Source: Nitrospinaceae bacterium UBA7883
GTDB lineage: Bacteria; Nitrospinota_A; UBA7883
Assembly: GCA_002500605.1 (NCBI GenBank)
Contig: DLRR01000021.1
Span: forward strand, 1 to 64,000
Direction: 5' to 3'
DNA: 64,000 nucleotides
Position 1 is the stretch's first letter; every line of letters starts with the position of its first letter. The position numbers and the translations under genes are program-made. Below, in pieces: positions 47,640-54,502 of this stretch. The notes beneath the pieces are model-generated. The model ran no database searches. It saw only the letters and a list, made by a program, of their open reading frames with translations, and was not told where the DNA came from.

Positions 47640-49160
47640 TTAGCCTTTCTTGGCTTTAAAAATCAACCACACCTCACCTCCTGCTATCATCAACCCGATG
47701 ATAAGAGGGAAGAGGTATACGTTCATTGATGATGGTGAGTCGAGTAAGAGCCAGTACCAAATGCTAATTGCCCTTTGCTCATTTTTTTCACCGTTATTGC
47801 CATCCCATGCGTTAAATGCTATGGGAATATATTTTCCTACCTCAAAGTCAAGATTACTTTCTTGACCTACCTTAAGTTTCCGCGTGAACATAATTTTCCA
47901 TCTGCCGTTGTCATAAACAGATTTCACTGTTATGTTTTGTGAACTTTCATCCATCAATACAGCATTTGTTATGCCTTTTCCGAGAAGGGCATCTGCCCCA
48001 TTACCATTGGTATTGTTGGTCCACTTCCAAAGGTTTACAGGTGCATCATCGTCGCCGTTTAAAAAGTACGGTTTCTCCATTCCAGTAGGGATTATTGTTG
48101 GGAGTTGTATTGCAAATGAGTCAGGTTCATTTTCTGGAAACATTTCAATTGGAGTTTCAAGCGGACTCTGGCTAGGATCATCATATTCTACCAAAATACT
48201 AATATAGTCGTTATTATAAAATGACCTGACATAGATGGACTCGAGAGTTGTAGTAAACCATCGGTTGCCTTCTACGATTTGGCTTACCAAAGGGATATAT
48301 TCTAAAGGCAATTCATCCCACTTTTTATCAGTTGGCCTTTTTGGTAAACCACCTTCAACGTATCTAGAAATAATCACTTCAGAAACCCTTGGTGGCTCTC
48401 GTTTTACAATGGAATTAACGAATCCTACAATCTTCCATATATCTTCTGGTTTCATAGTTTCTAGATGTGCTGGCATTGGTGTGCCAGTAATACCTGTGGC
48501 TATAGTGCGGAAAATATCTTTTGGTTCGTTCCCACCACGGTATACCCAGCCTCGCGTTAAGTTGCGAGGCCAAATACGATCTCCTAAATCGTGTTTTAGC
48601 GCTACCGCGGTGGAACCAGACCCGAGTCCTGTCACACCATGGCATTTTACACAATTCTTTTTAAATAATTCATAACCCTGCTTGATATCTTCACCAGTCC
48701 ATTCCTTTGGGACATCTACTATCTCTATAGGCTTAGGATATCTCTTCTTTTTCTCCGCTCGTGTGAACTTTCTTGAAAGCGTTTTTATGTAAGCCACAAC
48801 ATCCCATATCTGGTCATCCGTTAAAGTATCCTCCCATCCTGGCATGGAAGTTCCTGGCAAACCAACAGCAATAGCATTAAAAATGGTTGAGTCTTTAGGC
48901 AGTTTTCCATACATGGTGTAGGTAAATTTGTAGCGGGCAATCTTAAAGTTTCTCGGGCGTGGTCTCAGAAAGTTAGCAGCTGCACCATCCCCCTTTCCCC
49001 TTTCGCCGTGACAGCCGATACATAATTTCTCATAGATTGGCTTGCCGTTTTCTGCCTGCTCAGCTGTAAGCTTACTCTCGGCGAAAGAAGATGGCATTCC
49101 TATCAACATGGCCGCCAACACCACTATAGATTTCATTAGCATATATTTCATATCTATCAT
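47640..49160 (-). CDS. di-haem cytochrome c fused to ethylbenzene-dehydrogenase-type haem domain (module B)
   Basis: A 506-residue paralogue of the 602-residue protein at 40848-42656, in the same order: signal peptide (~1-27), CIGCH (Cys47-His51), CVKCH (Cys170-His174), EBDH-gamma-like domain (~240-475), C-terminal membrane helix ending in KAKKG. Each haem motif is followed by a shared LRPRPRNFK-like or WPRNLTRGW element and a MPGWE or MPAHL methionine. The ATG at 49160 overlaps the upstream stop by 4 bp (ATGA), showing translational coupling. It is about 100 residues shorter than the module A copy, mainly in the linker and EBDH domain. Confidence 0.8.
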   Translation of the reverse strand: MIDMKYMLMKSIVVLAAMLIGMPSSFAESKLTAEQAENGKPIYEKLCIGCHGERGKGDGAAANFLRPRPRNFKIARYKFTYTMYGKLPKDSTIFNAIAVGLPGTSMPGWEDTLTDDQIWDVVAYIKTLSRKFTRAEKKKRYPKPIEIVDVPKEWTGEDIKQGYELFKKNCVKCHGVTGLGSGSTAVALKHDLGDRIWPRNLTRGWVYRGGNEPKDIFRTIATGITGTPMPAHLETMKPEDIWKIVGFVNSIVKREPPRVSEVIISRYVEGGLPKRPTDKKWDELPLEYIPLVSQIVEGNRWFTTTLESIYVRSFYNNDYISILVEYDDPSQSPLETPIEMFPENEPDSFAIQLPTIIPTGMEKPYFLNGDDDAPVNLWKWTNNTNGNGADALLGKGITNAVLMDESSQNITVKSVYDNGRWKIMFTRKLKVGQESNLDFEVGKYIPIAFNAWDGNNGEKNEQRAISIWYWLLLDSPSSMNVYLFPLIIGLMIAGGEVWLIFKAKKG

Positions 49161-49930
49161 TTGTGATCATCCATTACACGCGGTGCATGGCCAGTGTAAT
49201 CGTAAAGGAACATGATCACTTTCCAAATTTCATTCTCGCTGAGATAGTTTTGCCAAACCGGCATTGGTGAAGCCCATGGTGCACCCTCATTTGGTAGGCC
49301 AGGCCCACCAGTGGCAATACGCCAGAACAGAAAGGACTCCTGCAGTTGAGCTATCGTTCCCACATCAACAAAGTTGGCTGGAAGTGGATTATTAAAGCCA
49401 ATTGCGTAATGGCCTTTCCCGGCTAGTTTGTCACCGTGACAGTAAAAACAGTTCTTATAATACACGTCGCGCCCCTCTGTCACATAAGCTGCAAACTTAT
49501 CAGGGTCGGTGTTTTCGGTTTCGCGGAATGGGTTTTTTAAGGTTTGCAGATTAAATGTTTTACCAAAAGCTTTTAATGAAGAGGGTGGCGCAGGGTGAAC
49601 AGTGCGAAGCTCTACAGGCGCATCCATGGTTGGCTTTGTTATCCAATATGTGATAGCCATTCCAATTATTGGAAGAGTAATAAAAACTATGTTTCGTAAT
49701 AAAAGGTATTTTTTGTTGAATACCAAGGCAGTAAAAGGTTCGACCATCTCTCGAACCGATTCATCGTCAGCCGTCAAAGCTAACACTACGCCCACTATAA
49801 TAAAAAACATGTACATTTTTATCACGCTTGCGGGTATAGGCTCCGACAGTAGATACGTAAACACGAACACAAAGCCCGCATATGCACCAGCTACCAAAAG
49901 AACGGCTAACAGGAGTCTGTTAATTTTCAC
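49157..49930 (-). CDS. membrane-anchored mono-haem cytochrome c (module B)
   Basis: A 257-residue protein starting at GTG. It has three N-terminal hydrophobic helices and one haem c motif, NCFYCHGDKLAGKG, near residue 163. Late in the protein it has the FLFWRIATGGPGLPNE and SPMPVWQ segments that recur in the module A copy. The ATGA overlap with the following cytochrome gene and the 2-bp gap to the preceding one place it firmly inside the operon. Confidence 0.82.
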   Translation of the reverse strand: MKINRLLLAVLLVAGAYAGFVFVFTYLLSEPIPASVIKMYMFFIIVGVVLALTADDESVREMVEPFTALVFNKKYLLLRNIVFITLPIIGMAITYWITKPTMDAPVELRTVHPAPPSSLKAFGKTFNLQTLKNPFRETENTDPDKFAAYVTEGRDVYYKNCFYCHGDKLAGKGHYAIGFNNPLPANFVDVGTIAQLQESFLFWRIATGGPGLPNEGAPWASPMPVWQNYLSENEIWKVIMFLYDYTGHAPRVMDDHK

Positions 49931-49932
49931 GA

Positions 49933-50811
49933 CTAATTGCCCTTCCCTGCACCAATAATTGTTTGAACTGCCATCTCAAGCTCAGATACCCTCATTCGTT
50001 CAGAGAGATCATCAGGCATTATGTCCGACTCAAACCCCATGGCTATATGCTCGTTGGGTTTTAGTATTGATGTACGTATGTAATCTTCCAACGAGTAACC
50101 GGCCGGCAACTTGCCCTTATACTGCTCAGCCATATTGACTAGGCTTGGCCCCATATCGGGTTCTTCACCTTCCATGTCTACGTTTGGCACCACATGGCAA
50201 ACTTTACATTCATATTTTTCAACCAACTGCGAAAAATCTTTTACTGGACCTGGGTCCTCAGTTTCATCCTCTTCGTCCACATCTATCTCACCAATGGGCA
50301 AAGATACTGTAATGTCAATACCTGCAGCCTGTTGCAAATACGCTATGACTGCATTTATCTCAACTTCTGACAGATTTATTGATCCGGCTGAAACATCAGG
50401 CATAGGGCTTATAGTATCGCCTGATCCTGTTTTGCCAAACCCGACCACAACAAATGCAGAAGGTTTAATCATGGACTCTCTCAAGTATTCTTCTGCCGAC
50501 TCTGCGTCACCTTTGTAACGCAAATCTTGCAGACGATCAGTTGATCTTACAGCCACAGGTTGTCCATCGTCACTTGTCTCAATAAGAAGTGGTGCCCGGT
50601 GTCCAACAGCGTTATGGCAAAGCGGACAAGTCCCCTTACCTTCATATATTTTTTCCCCCAGTGCTGCATAACCTTCCAACGTCATCCCTTCAAGGGAAAT
50701 TTCTTCCTCTGAGGGTGGCTGTGATTGCATCTGTGGAATACTGTTGGAAAACCACGTATATCCATAAATCACCATTAAACTGAAGGCTAAAATTTGAAGC
50801 AATGTTTTCAT
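49933..50811 (-). CDS. membrane-anchored di-haem cytochrome c (module B)
   Basis: A 292-residue protein with one N-terminal helix (~4-20). Two haem c motifs are visible: CPLCH (Cys62-His66) and CKVCH near residue 200. The linker between them is very acidic (EIDVDEEDETEDPG), unlike the module A copy. Methionines in SPMPDVS and SDIMPDDL are candidate axial ligands. Its ATG overlaps the stop of the CydA-like gene by 4 bp. Confidence 0.82.
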   Translation of the reverse strand: MKTLLQILAFSLMVIYGYTWFSNSIPQMQSQPPSEEEISLEGMTLEGYAALGEKIYEGKGTCPLCHNAVGHRAPLLIETSDDGQPVAVRSTDRLQDLRYKGDAESAEEYLRESMIKPSAFVVVGFGKTGSGDTISPMPDVSAGSINLSEVEINAVIAYLQQAAGIDITVSLPIGEIDVDEEDETEDPGPVKDFSQLVEKYECKVCHVVPNVDMEGEEPDMGPSLVNMAEQYKGKLPAGYSLEDYIRTSILKPNEHIAMGFESDIMPDDLSERMRVSELEMAVQTIIGAGKGN

Positions 50812-52619
50812 TTGTCAGCTATTTTCCTTTTACTAAAGTCATCTAGCCAAAAAATGAACATAACCATTGCCATGAATATCAACGTAGTCAAAGAAACTAT
50901 TTTGGCTGCATAGCCAAGTGTTGGCGTAAATGCATCTGCTGAATAATCGCGAAAAACAGTGTAAACATGCCAATGTTGTCTTATGCCAGAGCGAACGTAA
51001 CCCATTAGACCCATCAGCCAAGTAAATGATATGGCAAGCAGAAACAGGGCGTATTGGGAACGAATAGGCATTGCGCCCCATTTAGTCGGACCAATGGCCT
51101 TTGAGCCGCGGTAAATAAACGCATTTATCACGCTTGCTACAATAATAACCAGCAAAGTTGTGGAAACCTGCGGAACCGAAAGGCCTATTCTGATGTTAGC
51201 CGGAATGTAATAGCCGTATACTCCTAGAATTATAATGTTTAAAGCACCTGCCACAAACATGGCGGTTATTGCCGCATTGCCTACATCCATCCATGTGACT
51301 GTTGGGATCTTCCCTGCCCGTTGATACAACATAAAGGCAAGGAAGGTGGTAAGTATCATTAGATTTACTGCAGTATTTTTTGCCGACATAACACCAAGCA
51401 CGCCTAGAACTGGGTGATGGGCACCTCCAAGGGCTTTAATTTCTGACCCGGTCATAACAATCGTATGCGGGGTAAACCATACAAGAAAACATGCTACCAA
51501 CACGAAGGCCATATATTTAATAGCCTTTCGATACTTTTCACCCCCCGTTGCTCTACCCAAGCCAATCCAAAGATAGTAATTTGCTCCAAGAAATAGGGCG
51601 CCGATGAGTAATGCCTGTATTATGAATAGCCACGCAAAAATCCCACCCATAAGCGTAATACCCATCTGTTGACTATATGCGTACATCTCTTTGGTTAACC
51701 AATACCCTGCAAAAGGCAACGGTAAAAGCCCCACGATGGCAATGAAATTAGCTGTATAGCCCATCCAGTCATAGTGGGCCCTGTAATCGCTGGTTTTTGC
51801 AGTGAGAAACTTGTATGCGGCATATGCCCCCACTATCGAACCACCGTATGCAATGTTTGCTATAAAACGATGCAGGTTAACAGGATTCCAGAGTGGCCCT
51901 TTTATAACATCCCACACGTTCCCCAAAAACAACCCATCCGGGCTTACCCCAGAAGGCGCCATCATAAATGTCGCCCAGGAATTTGAAAGAACCATCAACG
52001 TCATTCCTGCCACATTGAGCATAAGGCCAACAGTCAGGTGTGTCCATTTGCCTAATCCATCAGATAAGGCCTCCCAGCCATAATAGTAAATATATAAACA
52101 AAGGCTTTCAGCAAAGAACATCAAAGCATATACAAACATCACTGGTTTAAATATCTTGAGCGAATACATTGTAAAATCGGGGTATAGTATTATGAGTAGA
52201 AATAGAAGGATCCCCCCCAGTGTTGCAGTAAACGAAAAGGCAACCATGCTTATCTTTATAAACTCACGTGCCATATTATCGTAGCGCTTGTCGCCTGTTA
52301 AAACGCCTATTAGTTCTATAACTAGTACGAATATTGGAACACCAAGAACAAAGGCAGCAAAAAACAGGTGCAGCTGAGCTACAATCCAGACAGCTACTCG
52401 ACTTGAAAACCCAAATAACAGTGGATATGAATCTTCTGACAGTTTTGGTGCTGAAGCATAGAGTTCACTTTGGCTCGTTTCACTGGAAGATTGTGTTGAA
52501 GGCTGTACCTCTGTCGAAGCGGAAGTTAGTTCAGAAAAAGAAAGAATAATTACAAATACAAATAGGGCAAGTGCAGCAACATACGGTAGCCGATTAGCTG
52601 TCTCTTTTAGGTGCCTCAT
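50808..52619 (-). CDS. large CydA-like cytochrome b membrane protein (module B)
   Basis: A 603-residue paralogue of the module A protein. It has one N-terminal helix (~14-30), a Ser/Thr-rich linker, then a CydA-like core: His84 in QLHLFFAAFVLG, a Glu in FFAESLCLYIYYYGWE, His250 in LHRFIANIAYGG. GYWLTKEMY stands where CydA has GRQPW. The C-terminal extension ends in the shared block QYALFLLAISFTWLMGLMG. The frame is open to 52688, but the ATG at 52619 overlaps the stop of a 37-codon upstream ORF as ATGA, which fixes the start. No CydB is nearby. Roles as for the module A copy are inferred. Confidence 0.82.
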   Translation of the reverse strand: MRHLKETANRLPYVAALALFVFVIILSFSELTSASTEVQPSTQSSSETSQSELYASAPKLSEDSYPLLFGFSSRVAVWIVAQLHLFFAAFVLGVPIFVLVIELIGVLTGDKRYDNMAREFIKISMVAFSFTATLGGILLFLLIILYPDFTMYSLKIFKPVMFVYALMFFAESLCLYIYYYGWEALSDGLGKWTHLTVGLMLNVAGMTLMVLSNSWATFMMAPSGVSPDGLFLGNVWDVIKGPLWNPVNLHRFIANIAYGGSIVGAYAAYKFLTAKTSDYRAHYDWMGYTANFIAIVGLLPLPFAGYWLTKEMYAYSQQMGITLMGGIFAWLFIIQALLIGALFLGANYYLWIGLGRATGGEKYRKAIKYMAFVLVACFLVWFTPHTIVMTGSEIKALGGAHHPVLGVLGVMSAKNTAVNLMILTTFLAFMLYQRAGKIPTVTWMDVGNAAITAMFVAGALNIIILGVYGYYIPANIRIGLSVPQVSTTLLVIIVASVINAFIYRGSKAIGPTKWGAMPIRSQYALFLLAISFTWLMGLMGYVRSGIRQHWHVYTVFRDYSADAFTPTLGYAAKIVSLTTLIFMAMVMFIFWLDDFSKRKIADK

Positions 52620-52729
52620 GGTATCAGCGGTAGCCCTTGGACTTTCATAAGAAAAAAGTTGATAGAGTACAGCAATGCAGAAAAACATAAGAAAAAGGCA
52701 GCAAAGAAGCCTATCAATTTCCCATTCAT
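52616..52729 (-). CDS. 37-residue hydrophobic small protein coupled to the CydA-like gene
   Basis: A short ORF starting MNGKLIGFFAAFFLCFSALL. It has one hydrophobic segment (~5-28) and a short C-terminal tail (MKVQGLPLIP). GGGGG lies about 9 nt upstream of the ATG. Its TGA overlaps the ATG of the CydA-like gene (ATGA), the arrangement used throughout this operon. Canonical cytochrome bd also has a tiny single-helix subunit (CydX), so an accessory subunit role is an attractive inference. It could instead act as a translational-coupling leader. Confidence 0.6.
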   Translation of the reverse strand: MNGKLIGFFAAFFLCFSALLYSINFFLMKVQGLPLIP

Positions 52730-52797
52730 CAAGTACGCCCCCACCAATTTTATTACATTAAGTTACTTGAATATTACTTAAAACTACTCAGGCTACT

Positions 52798-52878
52798 TTA
52801 GAATAAAAGCCAACCAAAATAAACCAACGAGAGAACAAACGCTCCAATGAATAACGCTGGACCCATTTTATCTGACAT
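52798..52878 (-). CDS. 26-residue single-helix small protein, first ORF of the operon
   Basis: An ORF encoding a peptide that starts MSDKMGPALFIGAFVLSLVY and ends FGWLLF. It has a polar N-terminus, one membrane helix (~8-26) and no periplasmic tail, a composition typical of CydX/CcoQ-like accessory subunits. GAGGG stands about 11 nt upstream of the ATG. A sigma-54-like promoter is centred about 45 bp upstream of the start. It would be the first translated product of the tandem-module operon. Confidence 0.55.
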   Translation of the reverse strand: MSDKMGPALFIGAFVLSLVYFGWLLF

Positions 52879-52913
52879 TTAATATTAACCCTCAATAATT
52901 CTTGATGATGTAA

Positions 52914-52929
52914 AGCAAATACTGTTCCT
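52914..52929 (-). promoter_or_regulatory. candidate sigma-54 promoter of the CydA-like/cytochrome operon
   Basis: The minus strand reads AGGAACAGTATTTGCT: the invariant GG (52927-52928) and GC (52915-52916) are exactly 10 bases apart, and TTTGC matches the -12 element. The -24 element AGGAAC is imperfect against TGGCAC. Initiation near 52903 would leave a leader of about 25 nt before the 26-residue ORF, including its ribosome binding site. Confidence 0.45.
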
Positions 52930-52937
52930 CAGACTTT

Positions 52938-53139
52938 AAAAATATCTATTTTTTTACATGTTTGACTGACGAACCGCCAATTACCGATTTCAAATAGAAA
53001 AGTTTTCATATTGTTCCACAATAGAATAGTAAATGATAAAAAATATCTATTTTTTTACACGTTTAACTGACGAACCGCTAATTGCTGATTCCAAACTGAA
53101 CAGTTTTCATATTGTTCCACACTAGAATAGTAAATAATT
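52938..53139. repeat. 101-bp direct tandem repeat (two copies) with internal palindromes
   Basis: Copy 1 is 52938-53038, copy 2 is 53039-53139, abutting, with roughly a dozen differences. Each begins AAAAATATCTATTTTTTTAC, continues with TGACGAACCGC and ends with a GAATAGTAAAT element. Each contains a palindrome: TATTGT-TCC-ACAATA (53009-53023, perfect) in copy 1 and TATTGT-TCC-ACACTA (53110-53124, imperfect) in copy 2. The palindromes lie about 110 and 210 bp upstream of the minus-strand sigma-54-like start. They are about 155 and 260 bp upstream of the plus-strand one, distances suitable for enhancer sites. Confidence 0.85.
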
Positions 53140-53248
53140 TTGCAGGATGGTTAGAAACTGTCCAGCAAGAATCCTATTCTGGATATTTTGTTTTTCACTC
53201 CACACAGTAGTTGCACTAATCTTGATATCTGGAATAAACCAAGTTCTG

Positions 53249-53264
53249 GGGCATGGTAATTGCT
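53249..53264 (+). promoter_or_regulatory. candidate sigma-54 promoter of the copper-protein gene
   Basis: The plus strand reads GGGCATGGTAATTGCT: GG (53250-53251) and GC (53262-53263) are 10 bases apart, the -24 box GGGCAT and the -12 box ATTGCT both match well. Initiation near 53275 gives a leader of about 160 nt to the ATG at 53435. Confidence 0.5.
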
Positions 53265-53434
53265 GATAGTAATGGAAGAGTTGTCTTTTTACTAGCGGTG
53301 AATAATTTTGTAATTACTCATCAACTAAAAAACAGCATTTGTTTTTACTACGTTGTAACGAGAATTTTAGGTGTCGTTTTCCAGATAATTGGAATGTGGC
53401 ATCTACAATTAAATTTTGTAAGGGAGAAGAAGGT

Positions 53435-54181
53435 ATGATTTCGCGAACAGCCTTGGTTGCAACTATGGTGGCAACTTTGTTCTATTTATCTAGTGCGATT
53501 GCATATACAAAACAGGATGTGCCCAATGGTGGAGCCCTGTCTGGTAAAATAAGCTTCAATGGCAAAGTTCCAGATTCAATGAAAATTTCAATTGAAAAAA
53601 ATCCTGAGGTTTGCGGCACTGGTGTCCGGGAAATCAAAGAAGTTACTGTTGATGGTAACGGAGGGCTGGAAAGTGCAGTTGTGTTTTTCAAGAAAGTTTC
53701 AGCGGGTAAACCATGGAACGTCCCAAATGGTGGTTGGCAACTTAACCAAAAAACTTGCACTTTTCTGCCCTGGGTTCAAGTTATTGAGGACAAAAGCGAA
53801 TTAGAGGTGGTGAACCATGACCCGGTTTTACACAATATTCACACGTACGAACTTATACCTGCTGGCAAACGGGTCGTCAGAGTAACCATGTTTAATGAAG
53901 CACAGCCCACCCAGGGTTTTACTTTTAAGAAAAAGGTTAGGATGCGACGAGGTAACACTATAAAAGTAGAATGTGATGCTCATAATTTCATGCATGCCTA
54001 CATGCTAGCTCTAAAGAATCCTTATTATGCCATCACATCCGCTGATGGAACTTATTCCATAGATAAGATTCCAGCCGGTAAGTACTCGGTTATAGTTTGG
54101 CACTCAAAACTTGGCGTGATCTCCAAAAAAATTGAAATTGGAAGTGGCGGTAAAGCTACCTTAAACCATGAATACAAATAA
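53435..54181 (+). CDS. exported blue-copper-like protein, paralogue of 46946-47626
   Basis: A 248-residue protein with a signal peptide (~1-23). The cupredoxin-like domain has His133 (LHNIH), Cys180, His183 and Met186 (CDAHNFM) as candidate type-1 copper ligands, then a carboxypeptidase-regulatory-like domain (GTYSIDKIPAGKYSVIVWH). Cys60 and Cys108 match Cys51 and Cys94 of the paralogue. The ATG at 53435, with GGGAG upstream and an immediate signal peptide, is chosen over 53339. A strong terminator follows, so it is probably a single-gene transcript. The likely role is periplasmic electron transfer. Confidence 0.82.
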   Translation: MISRTALVATMVATLFYLSSAIAYTKQDVPNGGALSGKISFNGKVPDSMKISIEKNPEVCGTGVREIKEVTVDGNGGLESAVVFFKKVSAGKPWNVPNGGWQLNQKTCTFLPWVQVIEDKSELEVVNHDPVLHNIHTYELIPAGKRVVRVTMFNEAQPTQGFTFKKKVRMRRGNTIKVECDAHNFMHAYMLALKNPYYAITSADGTYSIDKIPAGKYSVIVWHSKLGVISKKIEIGSGGKATLNHEYK

Positions 54182-54301
54182 GTGGCTCACTAGCTGTTGT
54201 TAAACAGCCACGCCACGCTGATAGGAGCCCAATCTATCCCTCCCCCGATAGATTGGGTTTCGATCATAACTGGACAGGATTGCTATCCTGTCCAGTTTTT
54301 T
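54182..54301 (+). other. intergenic region with two stable hairpins
   Basis: The 3' side of the copper-protein gene. It holds an 11-bp hairpin at 54228-54257 (CCCAATCTATC / GATAGATTGGG, 8-base loop) without a U-tract, followed directly by the 13-bp terminator hairpin. The double structure may stabilise the copper-protein mRNA or insulate the convergent small ORF. Confidence 0.5.
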
Positions 54302-54303
54302 TT
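54268..54303 (+). terminator. strong Rho-independent terminator
   Basis: A perfect 13-bp stem (AACTGGACAGGAT / ATCCTGTCCAGTT) with the 4-base loop TGCT and eight T residues after it on the plus strand. It ends the copper-protein transcript. The stop codon of the convergent 38-residue ORF abuts its U-tract, so the hairpin probably serves both directions. Confidence 0.9.
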
Positions 54304-54418
54304 AACCGAGGGAGTACCAAAGTAGAAGCAAAACAACGGCAAGATTTATTGCCACACCTATGTGAAACCAAATATCGATCAACGAAAAGTTTCTGTTTCT
54401 CCACTTCCCTTTACCCAT
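54302..54418 (-). CDS. 38-residue single-helix small membrane protein
   Basis: An ORF reading MGKGKWRNRNFSLIDIWFHI then a hydrophobic stretch ending LLLLWYSLG. It has a strongly basic N-terminus, one helix (~18-36) and no C-terminal domain, so the N-terminus should be cytoplasmic. GGGG stands about 8 nt before the ATG. The stop abuts the shared terminator, and the gene diverges from the HmuY-like gene. I do not recognise a family. The setting suggests an accessory subunit of one of the respiratory complexes, by inference. Confidence 0.5.
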   Translation of the reverse strand: MGKGKWRNRNFSLIDIWFHIGVAINLAVVLLLLWYSLG

Positions 54419-54502
54419 ATAAAAGCCCCGTATGTTGATATATAATAGTTGTTACTGGTATTGTAAACTGAGCACGATAGCACTATCCTCATTATCTAAC
54501 CA

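Larger units (their letters stand above)
52879..53434. other. divergent regulatory region of the redox island
   Basis: About 555 bp between the first small ORF of the minus-strand operon and the plus-strand copper protein gene. It holds two oppositely oriented sigma-54-like promoters (52914-52929 minus, 53249-53264 plus) and between them a 101-bp tandem duplication with palindromes. A plus-strand 39-codon hydrophobic frame (53147-53266) lacks a proper ribosome binding site and overlaps the plus-strand promoter, so it is not called. Confidence 0.6.

Noticed and set aside
44757..52619. Calling the CydA-like genes true cytochrome bd oxidases
   Set aside because: No CydB, no GRQPW motif, extra C-terminal helices, and close linkage to c-type cytochromes that bd oxidases do not use.
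53147..53266. 39-codon plus-strand hydrophobic ORF upstream of the copper-protein gene
   Set aside because: The only purine-rich sequence touches the ATG directly, and the frame overlaps the sigma-54-like promoter at 53249-53264. T-rich DNA easily yields hydrophobic frames. It could be revisited if conserved in relatives.
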